Source: Pratylenchus scribneri (lineage: Eukaryota > Nematoda > Chromadorea > Rhabditida > Pratylenchidae). From it: a stretch of DNA of 64,000 bases. The stretch is from positions 310,001 to 374,000 of the forward strand of contig JAQSEB010000068.1 of assembly GCA_030063045.1 (NCBI GenBank), in the 5' to 3' direction. Both the position numbers and the translations under genes were made by a program. The number at the start of each line of letters is the position of its first letter. Position 1 is the first letter of the stretch. The notes below the pieces were generated by a model. That model was given only the letters and a program-made list of their open reading frames with translations. It was not told where the DNA came from and did not search any database. This document shows positions 44,690 through 55,906 of the stretch, piece after piece.

Positions 44690-44850
44690 ATATTCAATAA
44701 ATAAAATATAAGAATATAAAATAAATAAAAATAAACTGGCATTTCTTTCCACGTTTTCATTTTGATAAAAAACGTCATATATTTTATTTTTGATCATTTT
44801 TAGAATAAATTTGTTCAATTTTTTATTTCCTTTTTTGTCGTTCGATTAGA
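44690..44850 (-). promoter_or_regulatory. F2 upstream block of gene D
   Basis: actggcatttctttccacgt and tttttgatcatttttagaat. It has stayed intact in front of the pseudogene. Confidence 0.45.
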
Positions 44851-45040
44851 TATAAAAGATAATAAGCAAAATTAATTCAGACAAAGCCTAATTTCTTTTC
44901 AAAGTTTATTTTTATAATTTAAAAAAAGAAAAAAGAAATGCAAAATTAATTATTATCACATTATTAAAATTAAATTAACGCATTTTTGTAATTGTTTTAA
45001 CTTTTTATTTGTTTCAATTCCATTCTTCATTCTTTCAAAT

Positions 45041-45483
45041 CAGGGTGGCGATTTTGCCATATTTATATGGCATTTGCCATATTTTTGACCATCTCGCCAT
45101 ATTTTTTTCCATATTTTTAACTTTTGCCATATTTTGCCATATTTTTGAGAACTTGGCAAATTGGACAAATTTTCTCTTTGCGAGGCCATTTTTAACTGAA
45201 ATTTTTCGCTGCGCGGCCATTTTTGAGTCTAATTTTTCGCTGCGCGGCTAAATTAAATTAAAAATTTTTCCCTGCGCTGTCATTATTGTGAGAATTAAAA
45301 CTTGCTAATAAAGAAAGTGAAGAAATTGAAAAAATTAAAGAATTAATGTTTTTAAATTTATTTATATCAAATTTTATACTTTTTAAAAAATGCCATATTT
45401 TTTTGCCATAAAATTTTGCCATATTTTTTCCATATTTTTCAATGCCTTTGCCATATTTTCGCTCAGACGAGATCGCCACCCTA
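45041..45483. mobile_element. hAT-type non-autonomous element
   Basis: Starts CAGGGTGGCGAT and ends ATCGCCACCCTA (last base changed). Flanks ctttcaaat and ctttcaat fit an 8-bp duplication with one indel. The interior has gctgcgcggccattttt and gccatattttt repeats, as in 28625-29109. Confidence 0.8.
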
Positions 45484-45719
45484 CTTTCAATCCATCCGGA
45501 TCCGGGAATATCTCCATTCTTTCTCCTCCATAATAGCAAGGGAAATATTACATACAAATATACGTATTTCGTATATTTCCACTATTGTACAAATTATTCC
45601 CGATTCCTGGAAGCATTTTAGTTGATAATCCCAGAGTGAAGAATCCGGCCATATTATTGTAAGATCATTCAAACAAAGTATATATTTTGGAATTGAGTTT
45701 ATTTAATGTCCATTTATGC

Positions 45720-45796
45720 CAGGGCTGGGGCCGAAACTCAAAACACCCGAATTCCGGTATTCGGAATCGAAATTCGGAATTCCGGCCCCAGCCCTG
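45720..45796. mobile_element. Very short (77 bp) hAT-like MITE
   Basis: Ends CAGGGCTGGGGCCG and CGGCCCCAGCCCTG. Flanks atttatgc and ttttatgc match at 7 of 8. The core is a palindrome of gaattccgg and attcggaat. Confidence 0.75.
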
Positions 45797-48700
45797 TTTT
45801 ATGCTAATTTGGATTGAAGTAGGCCATTGGGAGGTTATATGATGCCTAAAAGAACATTAAAACCATTTTCATTTAGATTTTAAACAAAAATTCAAAATTG
45901 AATTATTTTACGACATCATCTGAAGCATTAGATTAATTAGATGAATTTATAGCGCTCTCTAGAGTCAAAAAATTAGAAAAATTTACAAAATTTTTTTCCA
46001 TTTATTTATGGAAATTTTCGCAATTCTATTCTGAATATATACAATATTTTTTTCAATTTAATTTTTTTATTTACAATTATTTATTAAATAATTCTTGGAC
46101 AATTTTTTTTGTTACAGTTTTGCTGTCAATTTCAATTAAATGACAATTTTTTGTTGCATTTTTGCTGTCAATTTCAAATAAAATTGAGGGAATTGTTCTT
46201 TCACCTTTCCACTTTAAATGCCAATTTATTTTTGAATATTTTCCGTTTTTTCCAATAGTCAATTTATTTTTAGAATATGATGGATTTTTGACTTTAGATA
46301 AAATTTATTCTTTTTTTGCCATTTCAAATTGACTTAAATTTCCTCCTCAAATTTATGTCCTATTTCCCATTTTCCATAGGCTTAGGCTCAATAGGCCGTA
46401 AAAATTGAGTTTATTCGCGTGGAACATTTTTATTGAAAAGGCAAATTTATTTTTGGTCGGGCAAATTTCAAAAAGCATTTTAGGGCGCACATTTTCGAGG
46501 ATTTTTCTTTTGTTGCCAATTTAACTTGTCCAATATAAATCATTCATCACTTTTCGGCAAATTCTATTTATTCTATTTTTTTCAGAGTATAAGAAATTCG
46601 TCAATTTAAAAATGTTTTATTTATTTTGAATTTTAAAGAAATTATTTTTTATTTAATTTTAATTTTTTAGTTTTTTATTTTAAAATAATAAAATATATAA
46701 ACTACGATTTTTAAATTTTTAAAATATTTTTAAAAATATTTTTCTGCCTATTTTGCTATTTTTATTTTTTTCTTTTAAAAATATTAAAAAAATTTTTAAG
46801 ATAATTTTTTATCATTTTTATATTTTTTTTTTTAATTTTGAAATATTAATAAAATTTTAGTAAATTAATTTTCTATTATTTTTATTTTTTTTTTTATATT
46901 TTTTAAAATATTAATAAAATATTAGTAATCTGCTATATTTAATTTCATTAGTGTCAGCAAAGGCAAAAAAAGTTAATATTTTTATTAAATCGATTTCACT
47001 TCATAAATATTTTATAATATTTTATTTTTTAAGGGAATGAAAAAAGTTGTTTTGGTACTATAGTGCCATTATTCCATATACTAATTTATTTTTGCCTTTC
47101 TTTTTATTCTCCCCGGAAATCCAATCCCATTATAGCTTTCCTTTTTTATTTTTTGTCAAAAATTCATGCAATGATTTTTACCTTATTTTTGTCACAAATA
47201 AGCCAGAAAAAATGGTAAAAATAAAAATTATCCGGAAATGAAATTAACAAAAAATTATTTTATTGAAATATGTTCACATCACTTTTTTTAATTCCAATTC
47301 TTTTCTTTTGTTAGGAAAATTTTCCATTTAAAATGGCCTCATATTAGATATTTGCGTGATTATTAAAAAAGAGCAAAAAAAGGAAATGGAAGAATGGTAT
47401 CGAATTTTTGGATTGTCAAATTATTAGCCATCGCGCAAACGGCACCAAAAAAAGAGATCACGTAAGGGGCAAAAAAATGAGTAAAACAAAAGGCATTTTT
47501 GCCCCGAAAATAGGACAAATATTAAAATTTTTGAGATAATTGCCGCCTTCCTTTTCACATTTTTGCCCTCTCAAATTGATGTAGTTTTCAGATGACATTA
47601 GAACAAATTTTAATAGAATAATGCCACCCGAATAGATAATTTAATATTATTATTTCAGTCTCCGTCCCATTTTTAATTTACATTTCTTTCATCATTTTTC
47701 CATTCAAAAATGCGCATTCATTTCCGTCCTATCTATAATTCATCATTCCAATGCCATCATTATATTTTCATATATATGTAAATATTTAAATCTCTTTTGA
47801 ATTTATTTTCCCAAGATTTCCACATTCTCTGATTAAAATCGAAATTTGCGCAAATAAAAATTTCTTCTTTCAAATTAAATTTTGATAATTTTCATTAGCT
47901 CTGCCAAAAAATTTTTCCCAAAATCTAATTTTCCTTAAATTGCATACAATCAAATTATTTTCCAATGAGTTCATAATGTAGAAAATTAGCTACGAAAAAC
48001 CCTTTGCTAGCATTTATAAACATAAATTAAAGAAATTGGGGAATAAGTCAAATAATTCAAAATAAGAGGAAAACAAAACTGAAAAATAGAATTTATTTGA
48101 ATCAAATTTACTTACTCCACCACTATAAAATAAAAATACATCATTAAATGTTTAAAAAAACATTTCACTATTTAGAGGCAAAAAACACATTTTCTGTTCC
48201 AATGGTTTAGGCACGAATTGAATGAAGGGTGGTGGCGAAATTTAATATTCCACAAATTTCCATTTCCCCTTTCATTTTGGTACCGCCGCCAAATATGAAT
48301 GAACATTGTGGTGGTGGCGGGGACCGGGGAATGGTGGCGCATTTTTAATTTGTTTAAAACGCGTTCAACACCCCCATTGACCCCATACTCCCCCAATTCC
48401 CTCAATTCGCTAACATCACGCCAAAATGCATAGAATAATGCCACACTCCACTTTAACATTTCATTTTCACATTTACATTTGAAAACATTCACCGTTCTTT
48501 CCCTTTTCTTCTGCGTTGACTAATGGCACTTATTTAAATTTAATAATTCTCCGAAAGTCGAAATTTCTAATTTCCTTCACGCAAACATTTTCAATTAATT
48601 TTTGAGAAAAAACCGATGTTTTGTTTGAAAAAGACAGACAAAACCTAATGAAAGTCTGACTCGCATAATTGATGGAATTTAAGGGCATTTAAAATGATGC

Positions 48701-50100
48701 GATTTTGTCCTATCCAAAGGATAATAAATAATTCTAGCACGCAAAATTGGCATTTAATTATACGAATTGTGTCCTTTAAGAAATTAATAATATTCATTTT
48801 TCTAATAAATTCGACAGCAAAGCGATATTTTTTTGGTATTTCTTAATTACCAATCTCGAGATTTTTTGAGTCAACTAAAGAAAATGAATTGGTAACCCCC
48901 AATGGGTCATTCAGTTAGGTTTAGCGGCATTCTAGAGAGAGGTTATCATCTCATATTTTCAATATTCCTAATCCTAATCTTAATCACCTATAGGGGGAAA
49001 CTTCATATAAGTACAAATATTTTTGCAATTCTTCAGTCTAAAATATAATTGATTTTCATTTTTATTTTTTAATTATTTTTGACAAACATTTTTTAAAGTC
49101 CCAAAATTGAGAAGATCTCAATTTGAATAGAATATTTATAAATTTGACTCTCATTGTCACAGTCTGCTGCTGCCGTCATGATAAAATTACTTCCGTACTG
49201 CGCTTAAAGTGTCAAATTATTGTCTTAAAATGAAAGCGAAAAATATTATTTTTTATATTATGTGCAAAACAAAATAATTATTTCCCGTCCCATTTTCCAT
49301 AATGTTAATTTTTCATATTTTCGATATGAGAAATTATCATTGACGAACTAAATAAATTTTATGGCATTAATTTTTTGTAAAAACTTGTTTAAAAATTAAT
49401 TGAATAAAATAGAGTTTATTAGACGAACAAAATAATTTACATTTGCCCATTCATTCCATCTAGTTTAATAATATTTTACCCAATTTAAAAGGAAGTCGAT
49501 TCAATGTTAATAAATAAAAATGTTCCAACAAGTAAAATTCAATGAAATTTAATCAAATTTTTGAGGATATCAAACTCATATAAAAATATTTCCAAGAAAA
49601 AAGGAAAAAAATTTTCCCATTTAAATATTTATTCCATCTCACTTTTGGTATCTAATAAAATCGGAAATTAGCAATAAAATTTGGGCACTTTTCATTTATC
49701 CTCGGGCAGATGTTTTAGAAATAATGGTCTACCATATGTATGGTTGATTAGAGTTGGGTTAGAATTTGGGTTACGGATATGTGAGATTGATAACTTATAT
49801 TACTGAATGACCCTAAGACCCTATACCGGATGACTCATGTGGGTACGGGGTAACATTTAACTTTCCCCAGTTGATCCAAAAAAATCGGGCAGATAATAAA
49901 AAAAATATCAAATTTGTTTTCCATCCGCTAAAGTGCTATAAAAATAATAATTCTGTCGTTTTATTTTTGCCTCGCGCCCATAATTTTCACATCTTAATTA
50001 TAGCTAGCAGGTGTTTTTCATGTTTTTGCCTCCATTTTTGCTATTTTTAATCCAATTGCCAGCCAATAATTTTATATTTTCATTCGTTTTTACTTATTTT
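45797..50100. other. Gene-poor region
   Basis: No supported gene. Long T/A-rich runs lie at 46600-46950. A GC-richer patch (48200-48480) includes gtggtggtggcggggaccgg; the minus-strand ORF there (106 residues) shows no recognisable domain. The stretch 48430-48620 is a diverged copy of 4575-4790 (both have aatttaataattct-c-gaaagtcgaa and ttcacgcaaa). Fragments of the dispersed 'ggttagggt'/'cttcacttt' foldback family occur at about 48890-49010 and 49720-49870. Confidence 0.5.
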
Positions 50101-50152
50101 CAGCATAGGCTGTCCGAACACATAAAATTCACAAATTCCCATAAATCCAAAA

Positions 50153-52741
50153 ATGGCTTCCATCAAATTCAGCTCCATTGCCCTCATCTTGGCAACCCTT
50201 GGTGAGGATTTAACAAAAATTGATTGAATAATGAGTGGATTAGAGGATTGGTTTTTTTTTTTTTTTGAAAACCCAATGCGAAAATTGTCACTTTTTGGGA
50301 ATAATTAAAATAAATTAAGAAAATAATTGTCTTGAATTTTTGCATATTTGAAGATTTCTATACCCAAATGCCATTGTCAAACTGCAATGAAAACCCCATT
50401 CATTTAATTCAATTCATTAAGAAAATCATTTATTTAATTTGCTGCCAATTAAATAATTTTTCATTTATGCAAAAATTTTCGTATCAAAAATTTACATTTT
50501 TTTAAATATAAAGAAAAGATTAGCCTTATTAGTCATCATTGTCATAAACAGTGATCCCACTATTAAATATTTAACTTTATCCAATTTAGAGCAAATAAAT
50601 AAATAAATTATCTATCTAATTTCGGCAATCCATTGACTTAATCTAATATAATATAAAAAGCTAATGTCAGGCGGTTTTTGGGGTATAATAAGGTTCCGGA
50701 TGAGAGTTGGGGGATGGGACCTGGAAAAGTGTATCGGCTTACCGGACAAATTAATGAATTTGGGCATGGTTTGGTTTGAGTTTGGTTTTGGCCAGGTGGT
50801 TAGCAGAGGGGGAAAACCGGTTTTTGGACTTAGAATTTGACCCGATTTTTTACATTTTCGCTTATAACTTTTCCGTGGATGAGTATTTTGAAATGAAATA
50901 TCGTTGTTGCCCATCTACGATATGTGGGCTTCAAAATGATGTATAACTTGCTGGGCTGCGCGGCTTGGCCTAGGACGAGTTCGTGTTAGAATATGCGCAA
51001 GTCATGATTTGGCCATATCTCGCCCCAGAGCTAACCCTATAGTGGAAGTAGGAATTGGATTATGAAAATTGGGACTCTGGGGTTTTAGGCCATGGGGAAT
51101 TCAAATATAACATTAGTTTTGAGATCTGCGCAAAGGGTGGTTTGCAAACCGGTTTAAAAAAATTCAAAAGTGGAAATTTTCTCAGAATTGTGTGAAAATT
51201 GGGATTTGAGGGTTTTCTAATATGGAGAATTCAAAAATGATATCGGTTTTGGTGTCCGCGCACATAACGGTTTGCAAACCGGTTCAAAAAAATTTAAAAA
51301 TACAAATTTTGTCAAAATGAAATGAAAATTTGGACTTGGGCGTTTCGAGTATGGAGAATTCAAATATGAAATCAGTTTTAAGATCTGCGCAAGGAGTGGT
51401 TCGCAAACCGGTTCAAAAAATGTCAAAAAATAAAAAAATGATCGGAATGAGGTGAAAATTTACATTTGAGGGTTTTCGAATATGGAGAATTAAAAAAATC
51501 ACATCAGTTTTGATATCTGCGCAAGAGGTGGTATGCAAACCGGTTCAAAAAGTTCTAAAATGAGGAAAAAGCAGGCGAGCGAAGCGAGCCTGCCACCGAC
51601 CTTATTAAGGGCGAGCGAGCGAAGCGAGCCTGCCCACGACCTTTAAATAATTTCAAAAATCCGAAGCCCTAGGGTAGGTCGAACGCGCCTTGGCGCGTTA
51701 ACATCCTCAAGTATGCCTTAATCCCTCTCCCCATTTCCTCAAATCTCCCATATATTTTAAAAATTCCCACTTATTTCTTAACTCCACGTATTCCTTACAC
51801 CCGCTTCCCTTACGCCACGCTTCCCTTCCGTCCACTAGTTTCTTTAAAAAAAAAAATAATCTGTTAACAAAAAGAATATTGCCGCTAGCAGGGGTCGAAC
51901 CTGCGACCTTGGGCTTATTAGAAGACCCACGCTCTAACCGACTGAGCTATAGCGGCTCAGTAATAGGCCACCCAAAATTTAATTTGCTAATTTTCCAGCT
52001 TTTTTGTCCTGTGCATTGGCCAAATCTGCTGGCGGTGGCCAAAAGCAGCAACAGATGATTGTTGTGCCCGAATTTGAAAACACAAATGAAGAACAAGAAC
52101 CAATGGTCGTTGAGGTGGCCGAATTCGCAGGAAAACACTATCGTCCTGGGCAATTGGCACAAATTTTGTCGGGAGGAAAAAGGTGAAAAATTGGCATAAA
52201 ATGAATAAATATTTTTTTGTATCGAGATTGGTTTTTTAAAAAAAAAGGGAGTAAATATTTTTGGATGAATATAGTTTTTGACTTCTAATAAATCCGAAAC
52301 CGGTTTTAGACCCTACAAACCCTATACCATTTTGTAAATCACATCGAAAAGCATTGAATGGTATATTAAATGCAAAGTTTTGGACCATGATTAAAATGAT
52401 TAAAACCAAAACTAGAAAATATGGTTTAAATGATTTAATTGTAAATCATTTTGGATTTAAACTAAGAAATTTACATGTCAAAAGATGCGTCTCGATGAGA
52501 TCAACAAATTGGTATAAGGTTTGTAGGGTCTAAAACAGGTTTCTGATTTATTAGAAGTCGAAAAGTAGCTCCAAAAAAAGATAAATTTTTAATCAAATAT
52601 CGACAAAATTATTAATATTTAAAAAAAAATTTTAGTGAAAGACCATCAGCAGCTGGCAATCTTCAATTCCTTGTAGACGGTCCAATTCAGCGGATGGAGA
52701 AGAAATGGAGCCGATTTGAACCCTCAATCCGATTTTATTGA
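50153..52741 (+). CDS. Small secreted, possibly neuropeptide-like, precursor, 3 exons
   Basis: Exons 50153-50201, 51999-52182 and 52636-52741 join in frame to 112 residues. The exon 1/2 junction completes a clear signal peptide, MASIKFSSIALILATLAFLS with likely cleavage at CALA-K. Then a Gln/Glu-rich acidic spacer, a basic/hydrophobic stretch (AGKHYRPGQLAQILSGGK) and a C-terminal segment with a Lys-Lys site before WSRFEPSIRFY. The layout (signal peptide, acidic spacer, dibasic site, short C-terminal peptide) resembles a neuropeptide precursor, and the end recalls RF-peptides. There is no Gly for amidation and no named family was recognised. The acceptor at 50103 before the ATG may be a trans-splice site. 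Intron 1 (1.8 kb) holds an antisense tRNA and tandem repeats; intron 2 holds a MITE. Confidence 0.65.
51100..51560. repeat. Tandem repeat of about 120 bp in intron 1
   Basis: Four units, each with gatctgcgcaa(a/g), ggtttgcaaaccggtt, and tatggagaattcaaa. Two copies of gcgagcgaagcgagcctgcc follow (51573 and 51610). The palindromic core ggtttgcaaacc recurs in each unit. Confidence 0.7.
51846..51856 (-). terminator. Pol III T-run for the tRNA
   Basis: A run of 11 A on the plus strand, read as T on the tRNA strand, lies 24 nt after the discriminator base; there is no earlier T4 run except att-ctt remnants. Confidence 0.5.
51880..51956 (-). tRNA. tRNA gene with a 10-nt anticodon loop, Ile(AAU)-like (or Arg-UCU)
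   Basis: On the minus strand: acceptor GCCGCTA/TAGCGGC with discriminator A, D arm GCTC-AGTCGGTTA-GAGC, T arm GCAGG-TTCGACC-CCTGC, and good A and B boxes. A run of ten T follows on the transcript strand about 25 nt later. The anticodon stem TGGGT/GCCCA encloses CTTCTAATAA, 10 nt instead of 7. The CTAATAA part, the AAGGTCGC variable region and discriminator A match eukaryotic tRNA-Ile(AAU) with three extra bases (TCT or CTT). Read from the 5' side the loop could be called Arg (TCT). It lies antisense in intron 1 of the gene at 50153. Confidence 0.85.
52270..52565. mobile_element. MITE in intron 2
   Basis: Ends gacttctaataaatccgaaa and ctgatttattagaagtcgaa. Inner arms gaccctacaaaccctatacc and ggtataaggtttgtagggtc. 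Related to 29310-29585 and more weakly to 2700-3000. Confidence 0.75.
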
Positions 52742-53845
52742 TGAATTGAATTAATTAATGAAGGGAAAAGGGCAATTGTGCCAACGTGACCAAAACCAAC
52801 TTTTAACCAAACATTTGAATTGACCAACAAAAATAAAATCCATCCCAAAACAATCATTCTAATCAAAATTGATTTTTAATATTTTAATTAATATTTGCAT
52901 GGAATGTTAATTGACCATAATTTGAATTTCTCTAATTATTTGATTTATGACGAAAGTAGGTGGTAGTTGTACAGTGTACACTTTTTATACCGCTTTTTGA
53001 GTCAATTGGGGAAATGTGAAGGGTCCCCCCTATGTTTTGTCATAATTACGATTAGGGCCATTCAGGGATAGGATATAATCTCACAGGTAATCTCTAATGA
53101 CCCTAGCCTAACCCTAATCCTGATGACCCAAAGTGGGGATTCCTTCACTTTTTCTTTTCCCAATAAAAAAAGTGACAAAAGTGTACAAGTACCCGAAAGG
53201 AAGGGAATTTAATAAATGGAATTTTTCAAGGGAGTAGAATAGAGCCAGTTCGAACGAGTCGATTTGAAAACCCGTTTTTCGATTTTTGATGTCGATTTTC
53301 GGTTTCGTTTATTTGAGTAAAAATTTCTCAATTTTGATTTTAAATTGCATCTATTTTCTCAAACTGTAATGTTTCAATTCTATACTTTAATGAGAGCAAT
53401 ACATAGTGGAGAGCGGGTATCTCCGACTTGCTTCTCAAATCTCGAAATATGTTGCTAGAACAAAATAATAAGCTATAATTTCCCTAAATCAAATAGAGTT
53501 GAGTCGATTAATTGAATTCGCATAAAAATGAATTAGTTTTCTTTTTTTTGTAAATTACAACTTTTGACCTAAGTTGTATACCAAAAACTATCCAATAATT
53601 AATTTTTCCTTAGAATGACTGAATTTAGTTATAATAAAAATGGTCCAATAAACATGTTCAATAATCTTGTACAAATATTTGACTGTATTTTTTTAAATAT
53701 TTTATTCAATAAATTTATTTGATAAATAACAAAATTTTGAGAATTCAATTTAATTGAGAGAAGTAGCCATAAATATGGAAAAATTTTATTATTGATATGA
53801 TGAGAAGAATACATCTATGATTTGAATGGTTTTGATGAGGTCTGA
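52742..53845. other. Intergenic, no gene seen
   Basis: Contains a degenerate foldback fragment (about 52980-53170: gaagggtccccccta and ggggattccttcacttttt). Otherwise AT-rich without coding character. Confidence 0.45.
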
Positions 53846-55265
53846 TTAAATTCTCATGCTACCCTCAAAAATGGATTCTTCTATTCTTTTTGTTTCCTCG
53901 CTTATATCAAAATGTAGGGGAGAAGAGGCCGAGACAAGAAATGCCGCTTTTTGTGTTGGGATGGACGAAGTGGGAGAAGGACGGCAGTTTGTGGGCAAGT
54001 CCAAATGTTGGAGTAGCTGAAAATGAAGAAATGATTAATTTAGTGAATGACAAATAAGAATCTGGCCAATCTATCATCCCATCAAGGCCATATCCCCCCA
54101 TAGAACGGAATTTTTTGACATGAGTCCTATATCTTTGAGGCAAAATCAGGTTATTAGGTAATATGCGCAACTTTAATTCCTGGACCGATCAGGTCGATTG
54201 ATAGCTCATTCGAAAGAGCTCGCCGAGCTGAATCGAACTAGGGGTGGGCGAAGTCCGAAAACCCCCCAAGAGCTGAGATATAATATGCCGAAATTTGAAA
54301 AAAAATGCTTGGTCCCCCTATGGGTCGAAACTCGAAAAATTTTTCAGTCGAATTATAGCTAGCTCAATCGACGCGTCTCGGTCAGAGAAGCTCGAATCTG
54401 TCATCGATTTTGCATAAAATCAAAAATAAAAAAGTTATGGCCACTTTAATTTCAAATTTGGGCTAGGGTTAGGGTGGGATTAGGCTAAGGCCAGCATGGG
54501 GGTATTAGGGCTAGGCTAGGGTTAGGGTAGATTAGGGCTAGGATTGTTATTTGGGCTACTGTATCTCAGCCCCTGGGGGATATTCGGACTTCACCCACCT
54601 CTAATTCGATCCAGCTCGGCGAGTTCTTTCGAATGAGCTATCATCACTCGCACTCTGATCGGTACAGAAATTAGAAGTTGCGTATACGCCCTATTTTCCA
54701 AAATCAAAATCACTCTTAAGGTTTATAAAGGGGAACATTTGCCCACTCATATTGGATTATCCTAATCTAATGTGCCAATTCAATCAATTCCTTTTTATAT
54801 TCACCTGCATCTCCAATTCGTGGCACTGTTTTGCATCCTCTTCGCTTGAACAATGCTTTTCCGGATATCTTGGAATGTTTGTGCCCGATTTGTGGGTGGA
54901 TTGTTTTGTTGTCCGCACCAAATTGTTGATCTTCTTTTCCGCCCAGTTGGCCTTCGCTGCAAACATCGATGGGGCAAACAATTGGCAACCAAAACAATTG
55001 GCAACACCATCGCGATGGTGGGGGGAAAGTAGGCCATTGCGTCCGCATTTTGAACGAAACGAAAGTCGGCATTGGCATTTGGCTTGGACTTTTTTTTGGA
55101 TGGGCCATTATTGTTCTTGTGGATACGGCCTGATGAGGTGGGAGTGGTGTGAAGATGGATGGACGGAAGAGGAAGTGGATGCCAATTGGGCGCCATAAAT
55201 TGATGGGAAAATGGCCGATGCAGCGGAGATGCAGAGGAGCAAGATGGCAAAACGTCAATGGACAT
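53846..55265 (-). pseudogene. Secreted Cys-containing protein gene with frame breaks
   Basis: Behind a ttttag acceptor (likely trans-splice site) the minus strand reads ATG at 55265. Coding-quality text then switches frame: frame 1 only at the start (MSID); frame 3 for a clear signal peptide (FAILLLCISAASAIFPSIYG); frame 1 for NNNGPSKKKSKPNANADFRF; and frame 3 for NCFGCQLFAPSMFAAKANWA through EKHCSSEEDAKQCHELEMQ. A good donor follows at 54805. The last exon (54016-53846) continues in phase with LLQHLDLPTNCRPSPTSSIP and ends SIFEGSMRI, stop. So the exon structure is real, but 2-3 single-base shifts interrupt exon 1 (one in gacgttttgcc, one near the A8 run or just before it, one near the C6 run). 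This is decay or assembly error. The family was not recognised. The intron (54804-54017) contains a foldback element. Confidence 0.5.
54180..54690. mobile_element. Foldback element in the intron of the 53846-55265 gene
   Basis: Arms: agctcattcgaaagagctcg, then ccgagctgaatcgaac at left; attcgatccagctcggcgag, then ttctttcgaatgagct at right. The centre has gctagggttagggt units. Relatives at 41420 and 62190. Confidence 0.7.
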
Positions 55266-55374
55266 TTTGAATGGAATTAATGGATAAATTGGATGAATTT
55301 GGGCCCAAAATTTGAGCTAAAAATTAAATTAGGAATAAAATTAAATTAATAAATTATTGCAACCTGGAATATAT

Positions 55375-55790
55375 CCCTTGTAGCGTAAATATTCTATTTG
55401 GAGCCCAGTCTCTATTATAAGCCCACCCCAAAAAAATTTTTTTCCAACTTTACTCTTTTAATTCCAAAAACCTATTCGAAAAATGTTTTTAGTAGAAAAA
55501 AAACATGTTGCGAACCTTAAAAATTGTTTGAATTTCAAAATAAAATTTACTAAAAAATATTTTGAACCGCAAAAATCATGTTCTGATATAAAAAATTTTA
55601 AAAAATTTAGTAAAAATATGTTTTGGATTGCAAAAACATGTTCCGATTTTTTGCAAATTTTTTGAATAAAAAAATCCATTTTTCCTCTCTGAAATTTATA
55701 AGCCCAGTCTCTATTTGAAGCCCACCCTAGAGAGGCTATGAAATTTATAAGCCCATGGGCTTCTAATAGAATATTTACCGTAATTGAAAA
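55375..55790. mobile_element. MITE with 'agcgtaaatattctattt' / 'agaatatttaccgta' ends
   Basis: Left end gtaaatattctatttggagc, right end gcttctaatagaatatttac. The interior repeats 'agtctctatt' and 'taagccca' near each end. Longer relative of 42988-43213. A 60-codon ORF inside is not coding. Confidence 0.7.
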
Positions 55791-55906
55791 AAAATGTTAG
55801 CTGTGAGGATAAAAATATGGCACAAACCCATTGCCGGGCACATGAATATAGGAAGATGGACTTGGATTTTGATTTGGCCATGCCTATTCTGTTGTTCTTA
55901 ACCCGA

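Noticed and set aside
48172..48492. 106-residue minus-strand ORF in a GC-richer patch
   Set aside because: No domain, no splice support, and part of it is in a duplicated non-coding segment.
54752..55198. 148-residue plus-strand ORF
   Set aside because: It lies antisense to the secreted gene, whose exon has splice sites and a signal peptide; the plus ORF has no start context or domain.
55458..55679. ORFs on both strands
   Set aside because: Interior of a MITE with an internal inverted duplication.
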